DNA from: Trichobilharzia szidati
Lineage: Eukaryota; Platyhelminthes; Trematoda; Strigeidida; Schistosomatidae
Assembly (NCBI GenBank): GCA_944472155.2
Contig: OX235271.1
Location: forward strand, 83,279,256-83,343,255
Length of the DNA: 64,000 bases
Reading direction: 5' to 3'
Shown: in pieces, positions 1 through 10,197 of the stretch
Layout: every line of letters begins with the position of its first letter
How positions within the stretch are numbered: position 1 is the stretch's first letter
Program-made: the position numbers and the translations under genes
The notes under the pieces: model-generated
The model's input: only the letters and a program-made list of their open reading frames with translations
Databases searched by the model: none
What the model was told of the DNA's origin: nothing

Positions 1-176
1 AACCCGCATCACCCAGTGCTGCAGTCAGAGACGTTACCACTGAGCTATTCAGGCTCGCGATTGACCTCCTGTAGGACTGTATTGCAAGCTTGACTGATAG
101 AATTCAGTCTGCAGCGAAGATAGGACTAGACACATTACACTATTTACTGACTAGTGTGCAATCAAAAATACCATTT
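1..176 (-). repeat. Inverted-end repeat with tRNA-like core (copy T1, cut by window edge)
   Basis: Read on the minus strand, the right part (about 87-176) is an inverted end beginning TTTGATTGCACACTAGT. It is followed by a tRNA-like segment at 1-60 with a box A-like AGCTCAGTGGTAACG and the beginning of a box B-like GGGTT. The same order of modules is seen at 2940-3443, 24404-24690 and 43384-43758. It abuts a Penelope-like coding relic at 177, so it probably inserted into that element. I do not recognise a named family. Confidence 0.6.
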
Positions 177-849
177 AGACTCATCCAGTGACGGCTTCAT
201 TCTGTGTATTAATTCCGCTGTAGATTTTTCAACCTTATTCATTATTGTATCTACAGGCTTTTTAATTTCCTCATAAGGACCCGTCTCAATATGTTCAATG
301 ACTTTCTTGATATAGTCAGATTTATCCAAAACTACTGTAGAGTTTCCTTTGCCAGCTTTTGCGATGACGATGTTTTTATCCTATTTTAGACTAATTAGAG
401 CTAATCTTTCTGATTTTGTTAAGTTTGATTTTGCTTTCTTTTTGATTTTTCAGGGTTAATGCACATTGTGCTCGAACCTCTTCTGCCATCATCTTATCTG
501 CTGAACTTAGTGTTACTTCTATGTTAGGAATGACATCCCCTGGTTTTAATTTACTAACTGTTACGTTGAAATTTAGTCCTTTTTCAAGTACTTTTATCTC
601 ACCAGAACTTAGTTCCCTTGATGAGAGGTTGATTACCCATTTTGTTCTGTCAACAGAGGATGAAACGTTGGCGTCAATTTCATTTATTGTGTTCTTTTCT
701 TCCATTAGTTTGTTGAATTTTTTGATTTGTGTGGTTTTTGATTTTCTTAATGCTGATTCTCTAACTTTTTTGGATGTTTCAACAACAATTACATAATCAT
801 TGTCATTTACCATACATTTGAATTTGTGTTTGAGTTTTTTCAATTTCAT
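177..849 (-). pseudogene. Penelope-like element, N-terminal part of the ORF (remnant)
   Basis: A minus-strand frame of 152 codons (849-391) contains the segment WVINLSSRELSSGEIKVLEKGLNF, which I recognise as the region ahead of the reverse transcriptase in Penelope-like elements. A frame change near 385 leads to KAGKGNSTVVLDKSDYIKKV, matching the PLE block usually written KADKGN-VVMDK. The palm motifs and GIY-YIG end are missing because the T1 repeat begins at 176. This is a broken relic with no host function implied. The PLE assignment rests on remembered motif patterns. Confidence 0.6.
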
Positions 850-1314
850 TTCGTATATTATTTATTCTTATCTATTTTATTTTTTATTTATTTTATTCTT
901 ATATACAATTAAAGGTTTAATTAAATTACAGTCTCAGTGCACTTAACTACAGTTTAATTTCGATAAACACATAGTATACGAAGTGTTAGCTGCAAAAGCA
1001 TCATTCTTACAATTTTACTGATATAAAATTTATGAGATCTTCAATGAAATGCTTCTGAAAGTTGGTGAAAACAATGTCATTTAGAGCAGTAAGTGCGATT
1101 ACACAAAGTAAATATGAAACAGAAGGTTGTGAATTGTTCCCAAAAGTATTCAGGGCGAAGTTAAACTTTACGCACCGGTAAGTACCAGTGGAGTGCGACT
1201 GCACCAGTGACCTAGAAACGCTCAGTGAGCAAGTTAGTGAAACATGATAAATAGCATGGTAATCATATGTAAAAAAGAATGCCTAATAAAGTGCTATGAG
1301 GATATCTGGCAAGT
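850..1314. other. No recognised gene
   Basis: This is AT-rich sequence with only short chance frames. I see no splice-consistent exon, repeat family or RNA gene here. Confidence 0.4.
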
Positions 1315-1490
1315 TTCAGGTTAAGTTTAGAAAAGATTAAGTTAAGGTTTAGGCTAAGGACAGGTTAGGGTTAGGTTAACCTAATGAGGGTGACATTAGG
1401 GTTGGTTCGAGTTAGATTAGGGTTAGTTTAGAGATATTTTCACGCTAGTGTTGGTTAAGTAAAGATTAGGGCTCTTGTTAGGGTTAGAAG
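1315..1490 (+). repeat. Degenerate interstitial telomere-like repeat
   Basis: Units of TTAGGG and close variants recur, for example GGTTAGGGTTAGG near 1365, ATTAGGGTTGG near 1400, AGATTAGGGTTAG near 1420 and GTTAGGGTTAG near 1480, with TTAAGG/TTTAGG variants from 1340. TTAGGG is the usual flatworm telomere unit. The tract is imperfect and internal, so it is an old interstitial tract and not a chromosome end. Confidence 0.65.
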
Positions 1491-1845
1491 ACTAGATAAT
1501 TATGTACACAGAATGTGGTTAAAATTCTCTGTTGATACTCCAATCCAAAAGTGAGACATATTTTCGTCACACGTTAGATAAAGGTATCCTGTGTAACAGT
1601 TTTATGCCTTTTAATTTATTATTTTCCTGAATATATGTATTTTTTACGCGAATATCACCTTTATCATGTGGTTGGTGCTTAAAGTTTAACTTCACCGTAT
1701 TCAGTATCTTATAGAGTCTTTACAATATACACTGTTTCCATCACTTTAGTGGGTATTCTAATATTTATCACTTAACGATTCTGCGTAAATGACTTTAGAA
1801 ATCTCTGAGTAAAACATACTTCATCGCCAGCCTACTAGTGACATT
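1491..1845. other. No recognised gene
   Basis: AT-rich sequence between the telomere-like tract and the next PLE remnant. Nothing recognisable. Confidence 0.3.
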
Positions 1846-2445
1846 TTTTGCAAGAAACTATTCAACCAGTACGTGAAAGACGAGCTATCGCATTAGGCCA
1901 CTTCAGCAGGTGTTTACCATTTCACTTGCTCTTGTAGGGCTGAGTACATTGGCTGTACCACGCATCTGCTTATAAGACGCTCCCGGGAACACTGACCAGC
2001 CTGGTTAGTAAAGGGGGGGCATCTGATAAACTCAGGACACTCAGATCCTTTTGAAAAGTCCTTCAGAGTCATATGTTCAGGATCCGATCAAACCTTTCAA
2101 AGGTAGCGGGAACAATGTATCTTGGCATGGCTGAGCCACTAACGATTCAAAAATTCAAGCCCAAATTAAGTATCCAAAACAAATACGTCCAACCTTAGTC
2201 TCTATCATGACTATCATAAACAATCAATTCTCTTAATAGAGATTTTCCTATCATCTTTTTCATTCCAACTTCCTTCTCACTTCTCTTATTATTACATTTT
2301 AACCCCTATTTATCAGATTGACCCTTGACCGGATATAATTCTGTAACTTTCTCATCCATTTACTATAAATACACCAATCTACAGCTTAGTTGATGACTTC
2401 GTCGAAAAGAAATTTTTTCGCTACAACTGTCTTTTTAATATTTCC
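1846..2445 (+). pseudogene. Penelope-like element: GIY-YIG C-terminus and 3' arm (remnant)
   Basis: With frame changes, 1846-2200 reads CKKLFNQYVKDELSH, then VYHFTCSCRAEYIGCTTH, then PAWLVKGG and SGHSDPFEKSFRVI. These match, block by block, the intact element at 56541-57866, so this is the same PLE subfamily. It has stops and lost its reverse transcriptase. Sequence at about 2300-2445 corresponds to the arms of that element (56.06-56.28 and 57.90-58.11 kb) and ends in a hammerhead-like motif. Confidence 0.75.
2381..2431 (+). ncRNA. Hammerhead-like ribozyme motif in PLE arm
   Basis: After ACAGC comes TTGATGA, a short GAC/GTC helix around TTC, then GAAA, an A/T-rich stem III (AAGAAATTTTTT) and the site TTCGCT. 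GCT after the cleavage point can pair with AGC before the core (stem I). The core has T where the canonical CUGANGA has C, so activity is doubtful. Confidence 0.45.
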
Positions 2446-2939
2446 CATTCACCATTCATTTAAAATATCATCTTATCCATATTAATTATATATAGCGATA
2501 ACTGTAAGTAGAAAAATATCACAAAAGTAGTAACGCACTTAGCCGAAGTCATATTTGTGACCACGTGAAAATCTAAAGATAGTTTATGTAGTAAATTAGT
2601 TTACTTTAGTTTGTGTCAGTATAAAAAGAAGTGTGAAAAATACCCAAGAATAAAGGAGCATACTGATGACTTCTCACTGAATATCTTCTATCTTTAAACT
2701 ATAAACTTAAATATTTAGGTGAAAATAAAGGCACATTTTTTATTGGAAATAATAGTGAAGAGGGATTATCCAACCTTTTTTCCAAATAGTATTTTTCTAG
2801 GAAACATTATTCTCCTAGATTTGTAGACTTTGTAATAGGTTTGTTAGCATGATAAATTATTTACAGGTGTATTAAACCTGGGGAATATGCTTCTGCTCGA
2901 AAGTAAAAATTCAATATGACATCCTAATATCCATGTTAT
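2446..2939. other. No recognised gene
   Basis: AT-rich sequence. It would lie downstream of kinase exon 3 (minus strand), but I could not find an exon with a kinase DFG motif. Confidence 0.3.
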
Positions 2940-3150
2940 TAGATGGTTGGAGGCGATCGGAGGAAGCCTTGCTTGAACTAGCTTTCGTGCTTGTTGGCAC
3001 TCACCAGTCAGTAAGGCGCATCCGCAACCTTGAAGAAATTCATGTCCTTCTCTTCTGAGATTCGAACCCGCGTCACTCAGTACTGCAGTCATAGAAGTTA
3101 CCACTGAGCTATTCGGGCTTGCGATTGGCCTCCTGTAGGACTGTATTGAA
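2940..3150 (-). repeat. tRNA-core repeat (copy T2a)
   Basis: Minus-strand copy of the same family as 1-176. It carries the tRNA-like core (AGCTCAGTGGTAAC, then GGGTTCGAATCTCAG) and the downstream module with CTTGCT-ACTGGTGAGTGCC. It lacks the inverted end on its 5' side and lies head to head with T2b. Confidence 0.6.
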
Positions 3151-3153
3151 TAC

Positions 3154-3443
3154 TTCGATTGGACACTAGTTAGTAACTAGTGTAATGTGTCTAGTCGTTT
3201 GTTTGGTGCAGACGCAGATACGCCTTGTTGACTGGTGAGTGCCAACTAGCACAAAACCTAGGTCAAGCAAGGCTTCCTGCCGATTGCCTTCAACCACCTA
3301 ATATCAACAATGCAAAGTGCACCATGATGGCGAGCCACCTCGTGGCATGTCGGCCACATTGACAGCTTGACTGATAGAATTCAGTCTGCAGTAAAGAAAT
3401 GACTATACACATTACACTAGTTACTGACTAGTGTCCAATCAAA
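3154..3443 (+). repeat. Inverted-end repeat with internal deletion (copy T2b)
   Basis: The left end (3154-3212) and right end (3364-3443) are reverse complements: left GATTGGACACTAGT, right ACTAGTGTCCAATC. Both contain a palindromic ACTAGT-AGTAACTAGT block. The tRNA-like core present in the T1 and T2a copies is deleted, joining the left end directly to GCAGATACGCC. The inverted ends suggest a fold-back or MITE-like DNA element, but target duplications are not clear. Confidence 0.65.
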
Positions 3444-3538
3444 TTAATATCCATGTGTTCACAAAAGCTCAGTTAATATATACAACCATTTAAGTAAGAT
3501 TTACAACAAAATTCGAAGTACTTTTTTTTTAAACTTAC

Positions 3539-3743
3539 CTTAACGTCAAGATGAACCATTTTTAAAGATTCGTGCATGTACATCAATGCTTCAATAATAC
3601 TAACTAGTAATTGACAAACATATACTTCAGGTAATCCATCCACAAGAGACTTTATAAACTGATGATCTGTTTTAGGTGACGTGGGAATACTGCAATTCCG
3701 GTAGGCATATCCGCATAAATCATATAATGATCCTCCATGTGCG
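3539..3743 (-). CDS. Kinase exon 3 (hinge to catalytic loop)
   Basis: It has 205 nt: C completes the split Tyr codon (TA|C), followed by 68 codons ending HLDVK. The acceptor is TTCTAAAG and the donor is AAG|GTAAGT. The next exon should begin with the P-x-N of the catalytic loop; I do not see it in the remaining 3.5 kb. Confidence 0.85.
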
Positions 3744-6700
3744 CTTTAGAACAATGAAAGAAAATAAATGTTGCATGTATATTAAAACTATTATCAAAAA
3801 ACTTGTACATTATCTTAAAGTAAATGTCCATAGAAGTCTACAAATCAAGAGCTAATGACTCATATATTTTACTACTCATTTAATAAAAACATCGCGTCGG
3901 TGGAATAGCGGTTAGGACGCTCGCCGACCATGCACATGGTCCGGGGTTCGATCCCCGGCCGGCGCACTCCTTTACCTCGTTAGGCCGGAACTAAAAGCTG
4001 GTGAAGAGGAAAGGTTGGGCATGAGGCTAGCAACCCCATCCTGTAAAAATAAACACTGCTACAGAAAATTCAAGCCTCTAGCTTGAAGCCCTATGTTCCA
4101 CTGGGAACGTAAAGGAATAAAAAAATAATAAAAACATCAAGTTTGTCAAGTTTGGTCAGAGCACCACAAGTTGAAGAAGAAATCGAACACAGTACCTATA
4201 GTTAAACCACCAAATGACATTCTATTCCTTCATATAAACACTTCCTACTTATGGGCAAAAGGAATATAAGCGAACCTGTTAAAACTAGATGAAGCAACAT
4301 TTCAGTAGAAATTGGTTTCTTCTACATTAGTTCAACAAATAGACTATACTACAAGTTGGACAGTACAAATTTTTAGTAGACATATGTAGAACGGAAATGT
4401 AAACATATTTAAAGGATGATACAGTGCAACTAACTAAAACAAAAATAAACATATATATGCCCAAATATTCTTATTCTGTACACAAATTTCTGTGCAATGC
4501 AGAGGAAATATAACTCTATCACCTCTAGTTTAAACTTTATATCAACACACAAACTTCGCAAATTTGGAAGTGTAAACCAAAGGACCAGGAGACAAAAGTA
4601 TATGCTCTCGTTAGTTTTAAGGTATCTAATGATTAGATCAGGTCAGTTTTAACACATCACACACTAATTTCTCTTTATCAAGGGAGAAACTGTATGGAAC
4701 CAGGCTATATTTACTGCATTTTCTTTTCTTTTCACATATAAGATGCCATCCATAGGGATAGAATTCATTTGGGTTGCAAAGTTAGTGAATACTTTCAGCT
4801 TAGAAGAGTTGTACAATGAGTTATTCAGACTGAAAAATGGTTGTCTTGATGTCAAGTTATGAAATTTGATCTGATCGAGCTGTATTCCGTTAAATTTGAA
4901 ATTGGAAGGAACAAAAACAAGCTGACGAATGCAAAGAAAAAGATCCAGTTCTCCTCTACCTCCATACATGGCATTTATTCTTTCTTTGATTTATGCTAGA
5001 ATTTTGTGTCCCTATAAATCTTTATTTGGATTACTCGCTAGGTTTTTCTTATCAACTGTCAGTGATAAGCAACTAAGCGTTATCAGAAAGATGTCGTTTT
5101 TACCCACGATACTTTCTCTGCACTTGCATACAGATTATGGATTTTATGAAGTGTTTTGTATGTAAACACCGTTTATCCAGCCGTCTGCTGAAATGGGAAC
5201 AGATTTTGCCTTTTAAGCACTCTCAGTATTTTGTTCAGTTAATTGTCACTGGAAGGTAAAACCGACCTAGTACCAATTGGGAAACTATCAAAAACCGACT
5301 GATTTTTAAGAAATAGCATTCTTCAGACTCACATCAATGAAATCAGTAAGAATGTGAGATGTGTTGAAGCAAAGTGGCGAACGCAGTCCTGAAGTTAACT
5401 TTAGGTACCAATTGAAACATAATGTTTTTATCTTGTTTACAGTCAGCTAGGCTTCATTAACTAGTTAAAGAGTTATTTGAAATATAAACACGATTTTACG
5501 CCTCCGACAATCATTAAAATAGTGGACCGATAAAAAGTAGTAAATTATGTGCGGGGTCGTGTCAAAACTACGAAATATAGAAGATGAACTTTTAATGAAG
5601 CAATACAGGGTAGACTATAAGTAAAGCTACGTTTTGCATAATTCATGATTTGAAAGTAGCAAAACATGTGCCTACGCAGAAAATACATCTTTCTGTAGAA
5701 ACACAGTATCAAAGTTCCGAAAGTTTAATTTTTAGATATATCACAGCACACTTTTCGTCTAAGTTGTATTTATATTTATCTTGGGTAAATCAGTGATGTC
5801 TAAAGTTTATTATACCTTGAAGATGACTATGAAGAATTTGTTAATAGTTCAAGTACAAAACTATGAAAGTGAATTTTTACAAATTTAACTAAAAGAAATC
5901 AGACAACTTTTAAATGGAAAGTTCGCTGACATATCAAATCCTTTCATACAGTGTGATTTGTATTTGGTCCATCTGTAACTTCTCAGTTGTATTACGAAAA
6001 ATTAGCAAAGTAATCCTAATTTCTTGAAAACATAAAACTACAAATAAAATAAAATACCAGGAAAAATCCAAATAAATCTTAGTATTTATGGAGTCACTTG
6101 AATGTAATGGGAAAGGTTTCCGATTTCTGTGGAAAGAATTTTATCATTGCAGATCTCATAAAAGTTAGTTATTCTCGCATTTCATGAATACATCAAGAAC
6201 AAAAATTCAGTTGATTAAAACCACTCGGCTGGCCTAAATGTATATGATGGGAAACATACGCTATCAGTGATAGGTTATCTTTCCTCTACATAAACCTATC
6301 AACATTACAGAAACTGTAGGTAGATAATCATATTAAAATATGAATATGTGATCCTAATCGTACATTTATCTGCACACATTCATAACTGATCAAAAGTGTC
6401 GTTTTAAACAGTCTCATTAAGATTAGTATCTAAGCAGCTGTAAAGACGATGAAGTCGTGACTGACTTTTCCTTCGGATCCAATTTCATTTAATGCTCTGC
6501 AAATACAGACTGCCGTTCTTAATGAATTTTATCTCCAGTCACAATAGTCAGCCAACGACACTAGGTAAATTTATACATACGGTCTAAAAGATTAGGAAGC
6601 AATCAAATATAACATATAGAAGTAATGATGCTTCATAATACAAACTGAATTTGCACTCATTATTTACTTGAACAACGTAAAAGTGGTTACAATTAAAAGC

Positions 6701-7244
6701 TTACTATTCCATAACGATTGCTACTTCCAATGAGTCTTCGTGAACAGCAAATAGTTTAGGTGAGGCGGATTTCGGCGGATCCATTCGATTGCCTGGTTGG
6801 ATAGAAATGAGGAATGAATCAGTACAAGCAAGATTGCTATTTTCAAAGTAGTGGCCTGAATAGCTTTGTAAATTGATCATCGCTCGTATCTCAGAAGTGA
6901 TTTTTGAGAAAGTATCTTTTCCTCCACGGAATCTGCGAATCGCTTTACATGCAAAATATTCACCAGGCTTGGCAAAATAATTTTCTGAACATATAATTGT
7001 CGAAAAATTCTGATAGTCTGAACTTGAAATTTCCAGTAAATTTATGTTGTCCGCAAATACTTTGTAAACCTTGCCAGCATAGCCACTGCAAAATATTATT
7101 ACTTAAAAAAACTTACCGTCCAATAGGATCACCATCCAACCTATAGAAGTTTTTCCAAGAATGTTGTTGTGTTCCTGATTTTTCATGTGTATGTGATTTT
7201 CTACCAGATAATGAATAGAAATTACGGCGCGTTGACATGTTCAT
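3539..7244 (-). CDS. Serine/threonine protein kinase, DRAK/STK17-like, 5' part (three exons)
   Basis: Joining 7244-7117, 7085-6705 and 3743-3539 gives 238 codons in one frame with GT-AG borders and both introns in phase 2. The glycine loop is I41-GRGYAGKV. The beta-3 lysine is K90 in EYFACKAIRRFRGGKD, the helix-C glutamate is E108, the hinge is VAIVMEY, and the catalytic loop begins H234-L-D236-V-K238. The HLD motif (no HRD arginine), the RRFRGGKDTF block and MEYAHGGSLYDLC resemble DRAK1/2 of the DAP-kinase family, which phosphorylate Ser/Thr on targets linked to apoptosis and myosin. An extra ~35-residue insert lies between helix C and beta-4, and another follows the hinge. The DFG, activation loop and C-terminus are not found in the window. 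Kinase identity is firm; the subfamily is inferred. Confidence 0.85.
3894..4125 (+). mobile_element. tRNA-headed SINE with RTE-like tail (copy a)
   Basis: The head (3894-3966) has a 7-bp acceptor-like stem GCGTCGG/CCGGCGC, a box A-like TAGCGGTTAGGACGC and a T-arm CGGGGTTCGATCCCCG. The body (about 3975-4070) resembles the 5' leader of the RTE copy at 24.9 kb. The tail GAAGCCCTATGTTCCACT followed by A/T-rich sequence matches RTE 3' ends. Perfect 13-bp duplications TAATAAAAACATC flank it (3881-3893 and 4126-4138), so it inserted by retrotransposition into the kinase intron, antisense to the gene. Confidence 0.85.
4664..4969 (-). CDS. Uncharacterised 101-codon ORF inside kinase intron 2
   Basis: An open frame from ATG 4969 to TAG 4664 on the kinase strand. 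The composition looks protein-like (varied, with Leu/Phe/Asn, no low complexity), including MNSIPMDGILYVKRKEN near the end. I do not recognise a domain, signal peptide or membrane segment. It could be an alternative terminal exon, a relic of a mobile element, or chance. No clear acceptor sits immediately upstream. Confidence 0.3.
   Translation of the reverse strand: MYGGRGELDLFLCIRQLVFVPSNFKFNGIQLDQIKFHNLTSRQPFFSLNNSLYNSSKLKVFTNFATQMNSIPMDGILYVKRKENAVNIAWFHTVSPLIKRN
6705..7085 (-). CDS. Kinase exon 2 (N-lobe)
   Basis: It has 381 nt: one base completing Arg43, 126 codons, and TA of Tyr170. It encodes the glycine loop, beta-3 lysine, helix C, a Pro/Ser-rich insert and the hinge. The acceptor is TTTTGCAG and the donor is GTAAGC. 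Confidence 0.88.
7086..7116 (-). other. 31-nt micro-intron of the kinase gene
   Basis: GTAAGT...TTTTGCAG, 31 nt long. It interrupts an Arg codon (CG|T) inside the glycine-rich loop. Removing it restores GRGYAGKV exactly. Very small introns near the 5' end are known in schistosome genes. Confidence 0.85.
7117..7244 (-). CDS. Kinase exon 1 with start codon
   Basis: It holds 42 codons plus CG. The ATG at 7244 is preceded in frame by TGA (two codons upstream), so the frame must start here or at the ATG two codons later. It encodes a short basic, Ser/His/Gln-rich leader and the start of the kinase domain (NFYRLDGDPIG). The donor is CG|GTAAGT. Confidence 0.85.
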
Positions 7245-8257
7245 ATGTAATCACATTACAAATTCAATTGATTAGGTAAATTTTTCGGAGGAGATAAGGA
7301 TTGGACAATGAAGCGAGTTTCTTGAGCTATTTTACTCTATCCTGAAAAAATAATGTTTTAAAAAAGAATTGATTAGATGGATGACAACGTGGAGACAAAC
7401 AATTAAATGAGTAATTTCAAATAAAAAATAAAGAATTTTATTTTCGAAAGAGATAGATCTGCAAGTTCATTAGCGGTGATCAGTGTTACTGAAATAGTAA
7501 TTTGTTATAATTTCCTATATTTTAAATATATCATTGCTATCAAGACGAAATCCGAAAATTACACTCTTCCCAGACTGTTTATCGAATACACTTAAGTAAC
7601 GTACCGAATACGAAAACAGATAACGTTAGTGACCTTGATCTGAAATTGACACAATTTGGGAGAGTAAACTTATAGTGAATGATATAAACACAAAACAGTC
7701 TGAAGTAGCACAACAGTTTTTGCCTCAGCCAATCTAGTATTTTAAAGTATTCAAGAGAAAATTGAAAGGTATCTAGGCCTGTTTGTAGGAACGAAGACAT
7801 ATGAATCAGTGTAACTTCGGCTTTTCATGAGTTTATGTCTTAGGGCGGAATCTAAGCATGTCTTCGATATTAAAGGTCACGAAAGGGTTCCGTTATGATA
7901 TATATCTGAAAATACCCAATTTCACACTTGCGTGATATAAGCAATTTTCCGAATGCAGGAACCAACAACGTCACCGTTCGTTTTCTCTAAAGTTGTTTCT
8001 AAGTTATGGGGTCATACTTACTTAGTGGGTAAATTTGATTTAACTGTGGCGATAAATTGATTATTAGGGCTAAAAACCTACATCTAACGATGATTCTTGA
8101 AACTAACGCCTTTAAGTGTATATATTTGACCAAAATGGCCGTGCTATCTAATCTATCTATCCAGGATGGCGGCCTGTTTGACATCTGGTCTACCTTTCTG
8201 TACATCTACATATTTGCATCTAATACATCATGTTTCCATTTTTAATTTTAACAAAAT
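7245..8257. other. Upstream region of the kinase gene; no other gene seen
   Basis: This is the presumed 5'UTR and promoter side of the minus-strand kinase. It is AT-rich. I see no confident TATA or initiator element. The CR1-like LINE begins somewhere before 8258, but its 5' border is not visible. Confidence 0.4.
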
Positions 8258-9589
8258 ATGGTCACAAATCGTATCAAATACAGTAATGAATTCATTAAAT
8301 GTTTTAAACCATATGACTTTCATGCATCTAATAAAACTAAGAGAAAACATCATGGTGGTTGGCAACGCGCTCTCAAACGGACACCATTATATCGCACAAC
8401 TATTCCTGTTATTGTCAGTTCAAACTGCCGTTCACTTCCCAACAAAATTATGCATCTCCAATCTCTCTTATCATCTGATACTTATCACAATACGGCGATA
8501 GCCGCATTACAAGGAACATGGCTCCATGATCTTTATGACGACAACCTGGTTTCTCTAAATGGTTTCACATTGTTTAGACAAGATCGAATATGCTCTAGAA
8601 AGAAAAGAGGTGGAGGAGTCGCAACCTTCATTCATTCTCAGTGGTCAACTTCAAATAATGTATGTTTTTCTTTCTCTAGTGACATTATTGATTGTATTAC
8701 AGTCAAATGTCGTCCGAAACACCTATCCAAGTTTAAATACGTCTTCATCTCAAACATTTATGTTACTCCTGGATGTTCCGCCTCGGATCTATCTCATTTT
8801 GCCGATGAATTCACAGCATTCGCGGTTACACATCTTGAAAACTCTTTATCAGTTGTTACTGGAGATTTCAATACCAGTGACTGTTCTTTTCTTGAATCAT
8901 TAGGTCATGTCAACATTGTCAAATTTCCAACTCGACTTGATAAAACTCTGGATCTAGTATTTACTAATGATGCGGAAATATATGAAGCACGCAGACGTGC
9001 TCCTATAATGAACTCTGATCATTGTATTATTCGGATATTACCCAAGATATATAGCAGATATCACTCTAATATCCTCTCGAATCTCTCCAGGAAAACACAA
9101 CAAAGATGTTACTCACAAGAAAACGTGCTCAAACTAAGATGTATGTTAAATGACACAAACTGGGAACTTTTCACTGAACACACTCTGGATGATACTATTT
9201 CCAATCTGACTGACTATCTTAAATTCTGCCTTGATGTATGCTGTCCTAAACAGATACTTTTCAAAAGAATAGATCATTTCTCTTCTCCTCATCTCAAAAA
9301 GCTTCGAAGAGAAAAAGAGAGACTGTACAAGGCTAAGGATAAAGCTGGTCTTAGGAGAATAAACATCCAAATTAAATCCGAAATCAAGAGGTTAAACAAT
9401 ATTTATAATCAAAGAATTTTGTCATGTAAAACTCCTGGGAACATGTGGAAGCTTTTCAAAGAAATTACAGGTTGTGGTAAGCATAGTTCTTGTTCTCCCT
9501 CTATTGATGTAAATACTCTTAATAGATCTTTTATCCGCCTTCCCAATGTACCTTCTAGCTTCAATGTAACAAATAACATGACCAGTTAA
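8258..9589 (+). pseudogene. CR1/Jockey-type LINE endonuclease ORF (443 codons)
   Basis: One open frame with an apurinic-type endonuclease domain at about residues 50-262: SSNCRSLPNK (N56), QGTW at 85-88, GGGVA at 119-122, GDFN at 202-205, LDLVFTN at 231-237 and SDH at 253-255. The first catalytic glutamate of the usual QETW is Gly86, so nicking activity should be lost. The region to residue 415 is a basic linker, and the frame ends before any reverse-transcriptase motif. The following sequence is LINE 3'UTR, so the RT has been deleted. The start could be earlier than the chosen GTG-like beginning; the true N-terminus is unknown. Confidence 0.8.
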
Positions 9590-10197
9590 GCGTGAAACCT
9601 GTGACTTGCTTTGTTATTAACAACATAATTTCATACTCTTTTATTTCTCTCTTATTTCGTATTCTTTAGTGAACTCCTTCTTCAAACTCACTTAGCTACC
9701 TGAAATATTAACATTGGCTTCCTTTTTTGTACTTTACTATATTCCTTCTATTGTGTATTCACTGGTTCTGACTATATTAGCACTATGAGTATTACAAAAT
9801 TGTCGTGTCATTAACCATCATGTAATTATTAGTTTTGTGGTTGCTTTTCTTATTTTCTATACTTTTTGGCAATATTAAACTGACAATCATTGTTTGTGAA
9901 TGCCATAGTCACCACCTCAAAAATTTTGTATTATTCAGGATTACTCACACTACCACCACAAACACTGCATTAGACCTTGGTAGACTTTGGTACTTTTTCG
10001 CATTCATAATTATTTTGTGTTTATCCTGGTTTTTTTGGTTTTTTTGCTGTTGGTGTCTTCAGATTTACTTTTTTTTGTTTGTCTAATACTTATTTTAAAT
10101 GTCGGTAAAATTAGATGCAAATATTGTAGATATGTGCTGAAAATTCCACACTGTACCACTAGTACTGTTTCTGGAATAAAGCAAATTATTATTATTA
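8258..10197 (+). mobile_element. CR1-like LINE, internally deleted (EN plus 3' end)
   Basis: The element runs from the endonuclease frame to a 3' end at about 10135-10197: GCTGAAAATTCCA, TACTGTTTCTGGAATAAAGC and then (ATT)n. The same 3' end closes the RT-bearing copy at 43965-45492. The RT region is absent. 9590-10134 is AT-rich with short low-complexity frames only. Confidence 0.75.

Larger units (their letters stand above)
3744..6704 (-). other. Intron 2 of the kinase gene
   Basis: A 2961-nt intron with GTAAGC and AAAG borders. It contains a tRNA-headed SINE (3894-4125) near its 3' end and an unexplained 101-codon minus-strand frame (4664-4969). The rest (4139-4663, 4970-6704) is AT-rich and shows no family I know. 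Confidence 0.7.

Noticed and set aside
3894..3966. Functional tRNA gene
   Set aside because: Acceptor and T arms look good, but the anticodon arm is irregular and the sequence continues into a SINE body with target duplications.
4929..5165. 78-codon plus-strand frame opposite the intronic ORF
   Set aside because: Partly antisense to 4664-4969, hydrophobic by AT-rich composition, and no supporting signals.
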